From positions 169,270,704 to 169,334,703 of the forward strand of contig OX336389.2 of assembly GCA_946902985.2 (NCBI GenBank): DNA of 64,000 nucleotides. Reading direction: 5' to 3'. Every line of letters begins with the position of its first letter. Within the stretch, counting starts at the first letter, position 1. A program made the position numbers and the translations under genes. Below, piece by piece: positions 45,672 to 56,839 of this stretch. The notes below the pieces were generated by a model. The model saw only the letters and a program-made list of their open reading frames with translations, did no database searches and had not been told where the DNA came from. Source of the stretch: Meconema thalassinum. Taxonomy: Eukaryota; Arthropoda; Insecta; Orthoptera; Tettigoniidae.

Positions 45672-45723
45672 CATCATCATCATCATCTTGAGCAGTTTCC
45701 AACCGCTGGTCATCTTGAGCCAA
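45672..45723 (-). mobile_element. 52-bp LINE-tail retro-insertion
   Basis: (CAT)n then CTTGAGCAGTTTCCAACCGC...GAGCCAA is the 3' end of the same LINE type as at 38184, here reversed. A perfect 15-bp duplication GATCACAAGCATGTT flanks it at 45657-45671 and 45724-45738. Confidence 0.9.
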
Positions 45724-45839
45724 GATCACAAGCATGTTATCAAGTAAAAAGCAGACTTGTGTACGGTAACCTACTGGCTTGGTGCAAGTCTTCGAAATTT
45801 ACAACACTTGGATGACTTGCATCTCCAGTATCTCAAACC

Positions 45840-46295
45840 AGTTTTTACTGATATTTTATGTTCGAACTTGACTATTATATGTCAGAAAACTGTACTATAA
45901 TGAGGCTCATTATAACACTATTTTTCATTATGAAACAGTTGTTTGACCAATTAGATAATTAGATGCGCTGAGTTCCGCAGCCTTCTAATTTAAATTTTAC
46001 TGCCTGGCCAAGTGTCATAGTAGGGTAATCTAGGAGGCAATGGTCAAATACAAGGCATTCTCTGCGTCTCATGCGCTCTGTTCAGTACATAAAACTGGTG
46101 AAATCTCGACAGATATTTATGAATATTTATGTTCGAACATAAAATAGTTATAATAATTATCATCGAACATAATGCAACTCGCCTATATTGGTAATTAAGA
46201 CACTCGTATGAAAATTATAAAACTTGCATACGCTCGTTTTATAAACATACTCATGTCTTAATTATTGCCATTATAGCCTCGTTGCATAATGTACT
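45840..46295. repeat. Dispersed ~480-bp repeat, copy 2
   Basis: Second copy of 40865-41345. It lacks about 30 bp (TTTCTCCCACCAATCAGAGC region) and part of the GAACATAAACAGTCG segment. Confidence 0.65.
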
Positions 46296-46484
46296 ACTAA
46301 AAGCATTACCATTATTTAAAATGATAGGTATTGTGAAATCCAGGCAGACACAATGCATTCTTTTTTATATGTATTTCACCAACATATCTCATAATTTGTC
46401 CGTATTGAATTGTTTATTATATTCAAGTTTTTTCTTTTTCTTCTTCTGCTTTTACGGCCTCATTGGACCACTTCAGTCAATCAT

Positions 46485-46945
46485 TTCTTGGTCCTCTTCT
46501 TCAGCAAGTTTCCTTTCCGAGTCGCCCAGTAGCTCTTCATTCGCTCTGATCTTCTCAGGCGTTCCTCATCTGTAAATACCCTTTTTACTGTATTACGTTT
46601 GTCTATTTTAGCCTGAAATCTTATTTTTATATCTCTCAGTTTTTTTAATTTTGTTGTTTTGTTTTGCAAGTCATCCAAGGTTATTTCCAATTCTTTCATA
46701 TCTTCTCTAATTTCCTTAATCCATCCTACTTGTTGTTTCATATTCCAAAGTTTCACTACAATTTTTCTAGATAACCTGGTTTCTGGTGTCCTCATGATGT
46801 GACCAAAGAAAGAAAGCCGTTTCTTCCGAATGGTATCAGAGATGGGCTCCAGTTCTCTGTATACCACTTCATTTGGTACTATCCGCCACTGTCCATCTTT
46901 CTGATATTTTTTATTTATGCATGTTCTAGCTATTCTTCTTTCTAC
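46485..46945 (-). mobile_element. LINE C-terminal fragment, different family
   Basis: The minus strand reads ELEPISDTIRKKRLSFFGHI, MRTPETRLSRKIVVKLWNMK, VGWIKEIREDMKELEITLDD and DEERLRRSERMKSYWATRKG. The 'KKRLxFxGHIxRxPExRL' segment corresponds to the LRWxGHVxRM region near the C-terminus of RTE/CR1-like proteins. No RT core is present. Confidence 0.65.
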
Positions 46946-46959
46946 TTTTAAAATACAAT

Positions 46960-47860
46960 ATAATAATAATAATAATATATAATATAATAATTATTTTTCT
47001 ATAAGCTCTAAGGTAGTATTTTAATCCCCTGATAATTCTTTACAATTATTGAATATGATGGGTTTTTCTTTCTTTCTTCTTTTAAAATTCATTCCTTACC
47101 ACCCACTCTCCTCTAACATGTGGATTAATTCGTACAGAACTGGTAGAGTGGTAATAACATTGAATATACATAACTTTTCTTTTCTTTAGCTCTCTTACAC
47201 CCTTAGGTTGTCTATTCCTGCTGTAGGACCTATAGCATTATTTACTGAAGGCTTAAGAACTAACTTTGTTGCATAGTTTACAGTAATGTTGTGTTGAGTG
47301 ACAGTATAACATATATATTTCATGTGAAATGGTAATGACAATAGTATATTCAAAACTTTTTGCTTCCATGAGCAAAGTCTATATTTTGTGAAATAATTTA
47401 TCAGATCACTCATTTTGTTCTCACTAAAATATGTGTACTTTGTTCTCACTAAAATATGTGGTCTATCAATACAGGAAACACTGTTACTATGTTAGAAAAA
47501 CTGGAAAAGAGACTGACAGAACTGCATTCAAAAGCGCTTATGAAATAATGTAATCCCTTATAAGGAAAAACCATGTACGAATATGAATATATAATTTTGA
47601 AAATCCGAAATATTAAAGACATTAGAACATTGACAAAGAAGGAAACCAATGAACACTCAACTCAAGAGCAAAGACAAGCCTTAGAACATTTTAAAAAGCT
47701 AAAAAAAAAAAAAAAAACTTCATTAGAAATAAAGCTAGAAATGTTAAATACAGTAAACACTCAATTATCCGTGTTAATGCGGACTTCACATAGCAACGAT
47801 AACTAAAAGAAAACATGGATAATGCAAAGGAACATAACCTTACGTGAAAATTACTCTTCA
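46960..47860. other. Intron sequence, no recognised feature
   Basis: Includes an A-run at 47701-47717. No element ends, exon or RNA gene recognised. Confidence 0.4.
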
Positions 47861-50110
47861 ATCATCTTCTACAGTTTCCAGCCACTGGCCGGGTCTGTTT
47901 GGAACACAAGCCTCTCCAACGTCTCCTGTCTTCCCACCATCTCTCAGCCTCCACCCTTGTCCAGTCTACTTCTCTCTTCTTCACGCTTTCTTCCACCCCC
48001 TTCAGCCACCTGTCTCTCGGTCTCTTTCCTTCCCACTTCGTCTCGTGTACTCTCCTGGGTATCCTCTTCTCCACCATTCGTTTTACATGTCCATACCATC
48101 TAAGTCTAGATTTCTCTATACCATTCTGTAATGGTTCCTCCTTCATTAATTCTCTGGTCCTCTCATTTCTTATTCTGTCCATCTTTGTAGCTCCAATACT
48201 GCTTCTCAAGAACCTCATCTCACTGGCCTGTATTTTGCTCTTCTCCCTTCCTTTCATAACCCAGGTCTCCGAGGCATACGTCAGGATAGGGACATAGTAC
48301 GTCCGATATATGATCTTTTTGCTGTTCTGAGGGACATCTTTGCTCCATAACATGCTTCTCACACTCCTCCGAAATGCTTCTGCCTGCCTCCCCCGCTCAT
48401 TTATTTCTCTATCATTTCTTCCATTATCAGGCTTCACAGATACTTGAAACTCTCCACTTTCTCCAGCTGTTCCCCACCAACTGTTATTCCCGTTGTGGTT
48501 CTTTCCTTCTTCCTTGTTGTGATCACCATCTCACTCTTATTTATGCTAAATTTCATCCCATATCCTTGTATTATTCCTTCCCACTCGTCCAACTGTTCCT
48601 GTACCTCCTCCTCCTTGTTTCCCCAAATCATCAAATCATCTGCAAACACCATTGCATTCATCTTTCCTTCCCCAATTACTTGTCCCACTCGGGTCATTAT
48701 GTCATCCATCACCACAATGAAAAGTAATGGTGACAGTGCACTTCCTTGTTTCAGGCCGTTTCTCTGTTCCAACCAGTCTGATCTCTCTCCTCCCACTTTC
48801 ACACAGCTCACGCTTCCCTTGTACATCTCCTTTATCCTCTTTATAGTCCATTTCTCTACTCCTCTATCCTCCAGTGACTTCCATACTCTGTTTCTGCATA
48901 CACTGTCATATGCTTTCTCAATGTCCAGGAAGGCCATCAGTAGATCTGTTCCATACTCATAGTGCTGTTCTTGTAACTGCCTTACAGCAAAAATCAAATC
49001 CACTGTGGACCTTCCTGCTCTGAAGCCCTCATCCCTCCTTCTATCCTTGTCCTAATTCTCTTTTCCAAAACTTTCTCGAAGATCTTTGCACAATGACTCA
49101 TCAGTGTTATTCCCCGATAGTTTCTGCAATCTGTTCTACTACCTTTCTTGAAGATCGGGACAATTATTCCTTTTTTCCAGTCCTCTGGGGTCTTCCTTTC
49201 CTTCCATGCTGTCCTCATCACTCGGTACAACCACTGTATCCCCACCTCTCCTGCTGCTCTCACCATCTCCACACTCAACTCATCCATACCCGGTGCCTTC
49301 CCTCCTTTCATCTTGTTCACTGCATCTTCCACTTCTTTCCATGTTAAGTCCTTTTCTGTTTGCAGTTCATCTTCCTCTTCCCCGATTTCTTCCTCCTCAC
49401 CATCTTTTCCATTTGGGTTCAGAAGTTCTTCAAAATATTCTTTCCACATTTTCTTCAGTTCTTCCCTATTTCCTATCTCTTGTCCCCTTTTGTTCACCAT
49501 TCTAACATAATCCGTAGGATCCTTCCGCCTCTTATTTTTTACCATCCCATACAGGACCTTTTTTGTACCTTCACTATCCTCCTTCATCATCTTTGTCCAC
49601 TCTTCCATCCACTTTCTTCTCTCCTCAGCCACTACTCTCTTCGCCTCCTTCTTTCTTTCCTGGTACTCTTCCCTTGTCTCTACCGTCCTATTTTGATACC
49701 ACCTCCTAAAGGCTCTATTCTTTTCCCTTACTATATCTTTTGTCTTCTCATTCCACCATGGTGTTTCCTTCCACCTCTTCTTACTACTTGTCCTCCCACA
49801 TACTGCTTCTGCTGCACCTACTAGTGTCTTCTTAAATCTAGCCCATTCCTCTTCCATCCATCTTTCTTCATCTGTTGGAATTCCTTCCTTTGCCATTTTG
49901 AGGTACTCGACCCTTCTATCCCCTTCTATCAGTTTCCATATCCTTATACGTCTTTCCTGGTTCTCAGTCCCTTTCTTCTCCTTACTCCCTCTCAGGTTCA
50001 TTACCAGCAATCGATGGTCGCTATCCAGGTTCTCCGATGGTATAACCTTGATGTCCGTGATGTTCTTATTTAGTTCTTTCACATACAGTATATAGTCGAC
50101 CACCGACTTC
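47861..50110 (-). mobile_element. RTE-like LINE copy 2, 5' truncated
   Basis: A minus-strand copy of the family seen at 2603-5703, starting inside the endonuclease (VVDYILYVKELNKNITDIKV, SDHRLLV). RT motif A is intact (FLDIEKAYDSVCRN) and FADDLMIWG is present. A 13-base deletion near 49027, between GGMR and the GFRAGRS region, and another break near 48437 shift the frame. No clear TSD was found. The 5' break at 50110 lies 17 bases from a pogo element. Confidence 0.86.
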
Positions 50111-50127
50111 GCTAAATATGTAATATA

Positions 50128-50794
50128 CCGTATTTGCTCGCGTATATCTCGCACTTTTTTCCTGAAATTTCAACAAAAAAAATGGGGTGCGAGATATACG
50201 CGGGGGCGAGATATACGCGAGCCGAAAGTACGAGTGAAATTTGTCGGTGCGAGATATACGCGGGGAATTTTCGTATTCCTCTTGTATTGTTTGGGCTTTG
50301 AAGATAAGGAAATCTGTGCTATACCACTCGCACCAACATGCTCGTATGTTTCGAAGATTGCGCAAGTAGGCCTACTGTTACATCGCAGAGAAACGCAGTT
50401 CAGTCTTCTCGAATCTCAATGATTTCGTCTTTACGTATTGCGTTGCTTCAGAGCTCGGCCGTGTGCAAGCATGTAAAGCGGCGCCGCATGGGTGTTAGCA
50501 CGCTTCAGCCGCGCTCGGCTAAGTTCGAGCTCGCTCGGGCATGTAGCGAGGAATCGATATGGAAGATATCGATCGTATCGATCGCTACGCGTCTGCGCTC
50601 TAAATTCTGCCTTGAATCATCCTTAACGAGCTCAATCAAACGTGTTTATACCTCAAGGTTATTACGGTCATTTACATGACGGTGTCAAAAATGAATGCGA
50701 GATATATGCGAGTACTTTTTTTCCCTGAAATTTCAACTAAAAAAAATGGGGTGCGAGATATACGCGGGGGCGAGATATACGCGAGCAAATACGG
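50128..50794. mobile_element. Pogo-type miniature element
   Basis: TA-flanked with ends CCGTATTTGCTCGCGTATAT and its inverse. The interior is nearly the reverse complement of the right part of the 19664-22025 element (GTAGGCCTACTGTTACATCG, AATCTCAATGATTTCGTC). It lies between Plk4 exon 50921 and RTE copy 2. Confidence 0.85.
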
Positions 50795-50920
50795 TATTTG
50801 AGGATGGAGTAAATGCAAAACAAATGACCATTGGTCATATTGTTTATTTTCACTCAACTCAACTCCATCAAGCAAAAAAGATGCCCTTTCCCCTTGATTT
50901 TAAATAAAGCAGCTACCTAC

Positions 50921-51013
50921 CTCAGGAGAAATATAATTTGGAGTTCCACACATCGTCAAGTGCTTCTCGTCTGGCCGTGACAGCTGAGTGGCCAAACCAA
51001 AATCAGAAATTTT
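50921..51013 (-). CDS. Plk4: Plk4 exon: DFG motif and activation loop
   Basis: This is an exon of 93 bases, exactly 31 codons, between acceptor TTTACAG and donor GTAGGT. It reads [11 protein letters not shown], then [20 protein letters not shown]. The DFG aspartate binds Mg. The activation loop carries the Thr of LTMCGTPNY, the usual autophosphorylation region of PLK4, and ends in SPE, the PLK4 form of the APE motif. Both ends are phase 0. A pogo-type element (50128-50794) lies only 126 bases beyond the donor, inside the intron. Confidence 0.94.
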
Positions 51014-51507
51014 CTGTAAACACAAAGCACAAAATGAGACAATGAACTGGAGTTTATAATGAAGATATTTCAGACTCAAACAATAATGAAAATCGTTCTT
51101 TTATGGGACCTAACTACTAAGTTAATAGTCCCTTCCATCCCATGCATATACAAGAATAAACAAAACAAATGAACAAACTAACTACTTTCATTACAATTTC
51201 ATGTTCCTGGCTCCTTGCCAGATCCATGAATAAGGGAACGAGTCAATGCATGATGTGGATAAAGGCAATGAACCAGAGGAATGCTAAAGCAAGAAGAACC
51301 ACAAGTACACAGAGAAAATATTGTTCGGTAATAGTAAATCTCCATAGATTCCATCACATGATAGTCAAAGCTCTCATTGCATCAAATTCAAGAGTTAACA
51401 AAGATTATGAAAAAGGTTCTATTAAGCACCCAAAGGTTAAATAATTATTGGATTGTGGTCAATAATTGCTGTACAAATCAGTAGCTACACTCGCTAATGT
51501 GCAGCGC

Positions 51508-51790
51508 TAGGCCATGGAGCCCGGCTACCTGCAGGCTCGGGAGATGTGGGTTCGAACCACACCATCGGCTGACTTGAAATGCTTTGTTTTTTTTTATTGG
51601 CGAATCCCATTTTCAACTTCAAGCAAATGCCAGGCCACTTCCTTCCATCTGCTTGCCCATTTTCATTCATCTTCATTCATTTCATCTCTCATTACCTCCT
51701 CTCATGATGTTGGCGCCGGGAAGGGTATCCAGCCATAAAAACCACCCGCTACCCAGACTTCCATCGCCAACACCGTTGAAAAAAACAGAA
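51508..51790 (+). mobile_element. tRNA-derived SINE (family C)
   Basis: The head has CTAGGCCATGGAGCCCGGCT and a B box GGTTCGAACCAC; the body continues with TTCAACTTCAAGCAAATGCC and ends near AACACCGTTGAAAAAAA. The body resembles the SINE at 38674 (GGCAAATGC...CTTCCTTCCA...CATTTTCATT). The target duplication was not resolved. Confidence 0.72.
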
Positions 51791-52123
51791 ATAATATGGG
51801 GTGGACATACAATTGCTGTACAACTGGGTTTCCAATTACATATCATAGTCATTCACGCAGGTCATTGAGTCTATAGGTGATCTCGAGTTACATTTGTCAG
51901 AACGGTTATAATATAAGCTACCCAAATAACTGAAATAACAAGACGGTGTGTAGTCAAAATGATGTAAGCATTTTTAGCACAAAATACAGAAATATAACTG
52001 TGAAGCATGTTTCAATTTTAGTTTTATGCATGGGTATTCAATCCATTGGAGAGCAAAATAAAGTGAAGTTTACACCTGTGGTGGTGTACAATGCACCTGC
52101 GAATAACCATATTTACTCTATTA

Positions 52124-52907
52124 CAGGGTCTTCATAATTGCTTGGCAAGGACATTCTCGGTAACGCGCTCTGCCAGTGACGGTTCAGTTGCCGGCTGCCG
52201 CGCATGCATATGTGCGGCAGAGTACGGTGCTTAAAATCAGCATCATACATTTTTACTCACCATGTTTACAGTATATGTTGAAAATGTTCCCCAGCCGCCG
52301 CCAAACATAATCGGCATCTCCTTATGAAGTTTCCGGTTACTCCGGTTAATTTAGCTTCAGTAAGAAAATAACGACCTTTACGTCTATTTATATTGTTTAC
52401 TGAACCTGTACGTTTGAATCTCTTAGCCAATTGTTTTATCGTCCGATTTATAGGAATGGGTCTCCCAGGAAATTTCACTCGAAACTTTTGTCTTGTTCTA
52501 GTGCACGATTTCCTGCACTTTATGTACGTATTGTGCAGATATGCACGTTCATGTAACAAATATTTCACATAAGGAATTACAGCACTATACACAATCACAA
52601 TAAAACAAGAGATTCAATTATACAGGTTCTGTAAATAATAAAAATAGACGTAAAGGTCGTTATTTCCTTACTGAAGCTAAATTAACTGGAGTGACCGGAA
52701 ACTTAATAAGGAGATGCCGATTATGATTGGCATTGGATGGGGAACATTTTCAGCTTCTACTGTAAACATGGTGAATAGAAATGCATGATACAGATTTTAA
52801 GCACCGTACTCTGCTGTACATATGCGCACGCGGCAGCCGGAAACCGAGCCGTCACTAGTGGAGGGGGTGAGCGAGAATGTCCTCGCCAAGCAAATATGAA
52901 GACCCTG
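52124..52907 (-). mobile_element. Foldback miniature Tc1/mariner-like element with ~270-bp arms
   Basis: The left arm (52124-52395) returns in reverse at 52636-52907, beginning CAGGGTCTTCATAATTGCTT and ending with CCCTG. The arms include part of a transposase frame (52598-52266, minus strand), so the coding region has become part of the inverted repeat. Confidence 0.8.
52266..52598 (-). CDS. Truncated transposase: DNA-binding region only
   Basis: An open frame of 110 codons in the 52124 element reads VKYLLHERAYLHNTYIKCRK, SCTRTRQKFRVKFPGRPIPI, NRTIKQLAKRFKRTGSVNNI, NRRKGRYFLTEAKLTGVTGN. The pattern 'RxKFPGRPIPxNRTIxxLxxRFxxTGSV' is the N-terminal HTH entry of Tc1/mariner-like transposases of the kind seen at 17749. 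The expected start is probably upstream of the ATG used, and the catalytic half is absent. It may well be a relic rather than an expressed gene. Confidence 0.55.
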   Translation of the reverse strand: MIVYSAVIPYVKYLLHERAYLHNTYIKCRKSCTRTRQKFRVKFPGRPIPINRTIKQLAKRFKRTGSVNNINRRKGRYFLTEAKLTGVTGNFIRRCRLCLAAAGEHFQHIL

Positions 52908-52964
52908 CATAACTCGTACATTTTTTCCAAAATTCATGCAAATAAAGGGTGAGAGAAATATGCG

Positions 52965-53350
52965 GAGATTTTATGTCAGGAAAAAGGATCTTGAAGAATT
53001 CTATCAAAAACAGGTATGAAGAAATGGCAAAGAAAACAGCAGAAACCAAATTATGGAAAGGCATTGATGCTAAATGGGATCAATATAAATTAACACCAAG
53101 AAGAGAAGCTGTAGCCTTCTTCAGACTTAACACTGGCCATGACTGCCTTGCAGCTCATCTGAAACGAATCAACATCCTGAGATCTGAAGAATGCACACTT
53201 TGTCACGAACCTGGAAGTAAAATGGATAAGGGGCACCTGCTACATTGCAACAAACTTGATGTGACTGCTAGAACTTCTGGAAACCTAACACAACTCTATT
53301 GGAACGCAAGAAAGCTGATGGATTGGAATCCGGGCTAGCCATAAGAAACA
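52965..53350 (+). mobile_element. RNase-H LINE copy 2, 3' end only
   Basis: A second copy of the C-terminal part seen at 7928-8313, about 97% alike by eye. It has an open frame through EECTLCHEPGSKMDKGHLLH and CNKLDVTARTSGNLTQLYWN to the stop. The premature stop of copy 1 (TGGGATTAA) is CAA here, so this copy is closer to the active form. It is truncated on the 5' side and ends in AACAACAACA. Confidence 0.85.
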
Positions 53351-53409
53351 ACAACATTTTTTTTAAGAAAAAAAAATATTCATATTACATACGTAGCCTA
53401 TTATTACTC

Positions 53410-53640
53410 TCGACCACCTTGTGGTGTAACACCGGAAGTCCAGGTTCGATTCCCGACTCTGCCAAGTAATTTAAATCTGGTCTGGGGGCTGGAACAGGGG
53501 TTCACTCAGCCTTGTGAGGCAAAACTAGGAAGACGTGAGTTCAGTTCCCACCTCAACCATCCTGGAAGTGCTATTACACGGTTTCCCCACTTTTTCTACA
53601 GGCAAATGATGGGATGGATCCTAACTTAAGGCCATGGCTG
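53410..53640 (+). mobile_element. tRNA-derived SINE (family D)
   Basis: The head with CACCTTGTGGTGTAACACCG and the B box GGTTCGATTCCCGAC gives a tRNA-like start. The body with AAGTAATTTAAATCTGG and later CAATCCTTAGCCGAATTAC runs on to about 53640, perhaps 53780. Confidence 0.65.
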
Positions 53641-53789
53641 CCTCCTCACCAATCCTTAGCCGAATTACAAATAAATACACTACTACAGCCATCACAGTAA
53701 GACAGGTCATCAGACATTATTCCACAAACACCCAAGTACACAGGGTTAAATGACCACGAGATCTAAACCCCTCAAATGAAACAACAACA

Positions 53790-54855
53790 TACCATATTTA
53801 CTCGGCTATAGGACCCCCTCTTTTCTTAAGTTTTTAGTTCCGAAATGGGGAGGGGGACTATAAATGTGAACTTTGCAAAAGTCCATTATTTTGGGAAAGG
53901 GAGAGAGTAGAAATAATATAATAATATATAATAAATAATAATAACCCCTGGCACTACAGCCCATGAGGGCCTAGGCCTACGAAGCGACCGCTGCCCAGTC
54001 ATTTGGCCTGCAGATATTGGGGTAACGCGTGGTCAGCGCATCGGGTCCCCTTGGCCGTTAATCTTGGTTTTCCGTGACCGGGGCACTACCTCACTGTCAG
54101 ACAGCTACTCAATTGTCCTCGCAAGGCTGAGTGCACCCCGTTACAGCCCCCACGTCAGTTTCTAAAATCCCTGACGGAGCCGGGAATCGAACCTGGGGCC
54201 TCCGGGTGATAGGCAGGCACGTTTCCCCAACACCACGGGGCCAGACAGAGTAGAAATACCATAAGGTATTTTATTTTGATGCTACATAGTAAGATATATT
54301 TAATCAAAATAAACGAAGTGCGTGCGTATGTCGGCCGTTCACTAGCGTCTCGTCCTTACGGGAATGCGGCAACACCGCGCGTGTTGCCGGTTGGCCGCCC
54401 CTCTCATAGTGTGCGAATGTTGGCCAGCCGGCCACCTGTTGCATAGCATGAGTCATAGCTCATATGCACAGAAGGAAAGACAGAGACTTCTTTCTTCAAA
54501 CAAGGTCACGCCTTGTTAGAAACAGAGCTCGCGTACGATTGAATGGTATGGCCCAAGCACCCAACAATTATCCAACATCTGGTATACAAAGGCAAGTGTA
54601 TTCCATGATTATTGCCAACCACCTCTGAAAAGATATCACACCTTCCCTGCAATTGTTTGGCTTGACCAACCGCCGGCCGTATCCCATCTGCATGGAGTTA
54701 CTCGCACCACGCTCGTTGCTGGACAATAACGGACAGGACTTACAATAATTAAGGAGGGGTACTATAAGCGATTTCCAAGAATTTTGTATTATGGCTCACG
54801 AAAATTAAGGGGGGCACTATAGGCGAGGGGGTCCTATAGCCGAGTAAATACGGTA
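53790..54855. mobile_element. TIR element, ACTCGGCTATAGGACCCCCTC
   Basis: Ends ACCATATTTACTCGGCTATA and TATAGCCGAGTAAATACGGT with the GGACCCCCTC continuation are inverted over about 35 bp and TA-flanked. The layout matches the pogo-type ends of this window. A SINE (53943-54243) sits inside. The remaining 750 bp code for nothing I recognise. Confidence 0.78.
53943..54243 (-). mobile_element. tRNA-derived SINE (family B), copy 2
   Basis: The minus-strand head CCCCGTGGTGTTGGGGAAAC is followed by CCAGGTTCGATTCCCGGC, a good B box, which the copy at 32318 has lost. The body is shared (CACTGTCAGACAGCTACTCA). Confidence 0.88.
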
Positions 54856-55345
54856 ATTACTTTCTCCACATTTATTTTCTTATATATCTGCATACATTTA
54901 CTAAATAAATACTTGCTTTCCGTAGGCTGCCCATCAATACAAATAATATTAGTTAATTTAGTTGACTGGGCGTACCCCATTCTACCTTAATTTAAGGAAA
55001 ACAAGAATTAAGTCAAGATAAATGACACTCAATAATTTGAATCGAATAATGCAAAATTCTGCCTAATTCTAAGAACCTCTCGTTCCCAGAAACTTGTGGT
55101 ACAGTTTTGCAGGTTATTTAAATAATTTAATTCAAAATTGTCTTTAATTTTGAAACAGTATTTTACAGCACAATTTTAATTCGAATATAAAAATGTTTAT
55201 GACCTGAAAATGATCCTGTCATTAATTGTTCTAGTGCAGTGAATATTTGAATGTATACTTCACAGCTATGTTATATAAGTGCAACACATGTTTTACTTGT
55301 TATCTGTGTTTAATATTTACTTTCAACTGAAAGCCTATAACTTAC
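54856..55345. other. Intron sequence next to Plk4 exon, no feature
   Basis: AT-rich. Only the donor of the 55346 exon is recognised at its right edge. Confidence 0.5.
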
Positions 55346-55458
55346 CACCTGCATGTTGCGAGTGAGGAGGAGATTGGAGAGTGACATGTCTCGGTGTAAG
55401 ATGTTGTGGGAGTGGAGATATAGTAGCCCCTGCACGATTTTCCGTAAGATGAGACTGG
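55346..55458 (-). CDS. Plk4: Plk4 exon: catalytic loop of the kinase domain
   Basis: This exon of 113 bases lies between an acceptor ending TTTCTAG and a donor GTAAGT. It starts with two bases that complete a split codon, followed by 37 codons. The peptide includes [20 protein letters not shown] and [11 protein letters not shown], which covers helix E and the HRD catalytic loop. The aspartate of HRD is the catalytic base and the following Asn is the Mg-binding residue. The stretch [15 protein letters not shown] is highly typical of PLK4 rather than PLK1-3. The last codon is complete, so phase 0 joins the next exon at 51013. A nearby alternative acceptor (CCAG, three bases downstream) cannot be excluded. 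Confidence 0.92.
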
Positions 55459-56830
55459 CTAGAAACACAGAGTACAAACTATGCCATCAAATAAAATCAA
55501 ATTTAAAAAAGAAAAGAGTCATGAAAAAAGATTAGGATTTTGTACATCAGTGTATTTGGTACACCATATCATATCACATTGTAACCTTACTAGTATCACT
55601 GCCCCATGATAGCTTCATCAGATGACCACAGGTCACAAGTGGAACTAGTGGTGATTACTTCAATAGGTGGTGTACTGAATATACTAGGGCCCATGAATAT
55701 CATCGCCTCAAAAGTGTTAGAAACATGATCAGGATTTGAATGCAAATTGGATTTCCGACATCTTCTACAGTTTCCAGCCCCTGGCTGGGTCTGCTTGCAT
55801 TTCAACAGTGATATCCTTCAAATACATTTGTTGAAATTGAATGCCAGTAAGCAGAAAGGGAACAACAATGCAAGTAACTAATTGCAACATCAGAGCAAAG
55901 TGGTCAATCATGTGAAAACTACATTAATGTGTTCGCATAATAAAAGTAAACTCTTGTAACCCACTGGCCTAGTACAAGTCTTCAACCACTTTGGGTGACT
56001 TGCTTGTCAACAATGCTATCCCAATACCTCAAACTAGAATTAAATTTCTTGGCAGAGCCGGGAATCAAACATGGGCCTCTGGGGTGACAGCCAATAACCC
56101 TACGACTTCACCACGAGATGTAAATGTTAACATGGTAAAATACTGCCATGCTGCGATATGGTCAGGGGTGGAGTACTAGACAAATCTGACAGGCAGAATA
56201 TACCAGCCACAGCTGTATCAGACGGTCCCACTGGAAGCATGCCATCAACACTGTGTTCCTTATTGGAAAAGAGACCGCATGACTTGCTGTGCTTACAATT
56301 GTAAGCAATGACTCCCCACCATGTCACAACCAGCTCTAGGAGTGTATTGTTCCACAATGTAGTCCACATTGGTCCACTATCCAAGGCCCTCCATACCCAG
56401 ACATAGATTCATCACCGATCCACTGCCATTTATGCTATTCAGTCATTTTTTTAATGAGTAGAGTCAGCCAAAATAAGCACGTTTTATGGTTTACATGAAT
56501 GGAAAACATCTTTCAGTTTGCTACTGAAAATAAAATCTTGTTCAAAAGTTCACTTTACCCCCTGATTAGTATATTGCTATGTCAATTCACCATGTGCTGT
56601 ATGCACACACTTGTATACTAGACATTGTTGACGAGCACAGCTTGAACAGCAAGTTTTAGTCAACAGCATTGTAAACAACAGGCCATACATCAAAAGTGAA
56701 GTGATTTCCACATGCACAAACATTAGAAGAGTGCTATATAAGTGTATTCTCAAGAACCTAGCACTACCAATGGTGTTACTTTTTACTGATGCGCACTCAT
56801 ATTACTTCTCATGATTAATATGTTCTTTTT
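55459..56830. other. Intron sequence with small repeat fragments
   Basis: Contains an RTE-tail fragment at about 55760-55800 (TTCTACAGTTTCCAGCCCCT) and a SINE head fragment at 56040-56125 (minus strand, B-box-like GTTTGATTCCCGGC). No N-lobe kinase exon was found. Confidence 0.5.
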
Positions 56831-56839
56831 CACCTCATT

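Larger units (their letters stand above)
365..55458 (-). other. Plk4: Plk4 (SAK) gene span, partial
   Basis: Five minus-strand exons spread over 55 kb encode consecutive parts of one polo-like kinase 4. Exon borders are AG/GT and phases join without a shift (0/0 at the four visible junctions). PLK4 is the serine/threonine kinase that triggers centriole duplication. Recognition rests on PLK4-type motifs: [11 protein letters not shown] in the catalytic loop, [18 protein letters not shown], then a DSGMGT degron after the kinase domain. Introns run from 4.3 to 20.9 kb and are full of transposons. The exon(s) for the glycine loop and VAIK lysine were not found up to 64000 and are presumably upstream. 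The cryptic polo-box and polo-box exons should lie mostly before base 1. Confidence 0.9.

Noticed and set aside
55596..55805. 69-codon minus-strand frame near the Plk4 exon
   Set aside because: It ends in RTE-tail sequence and shows no kinase motif, so it was not taken as an exon.
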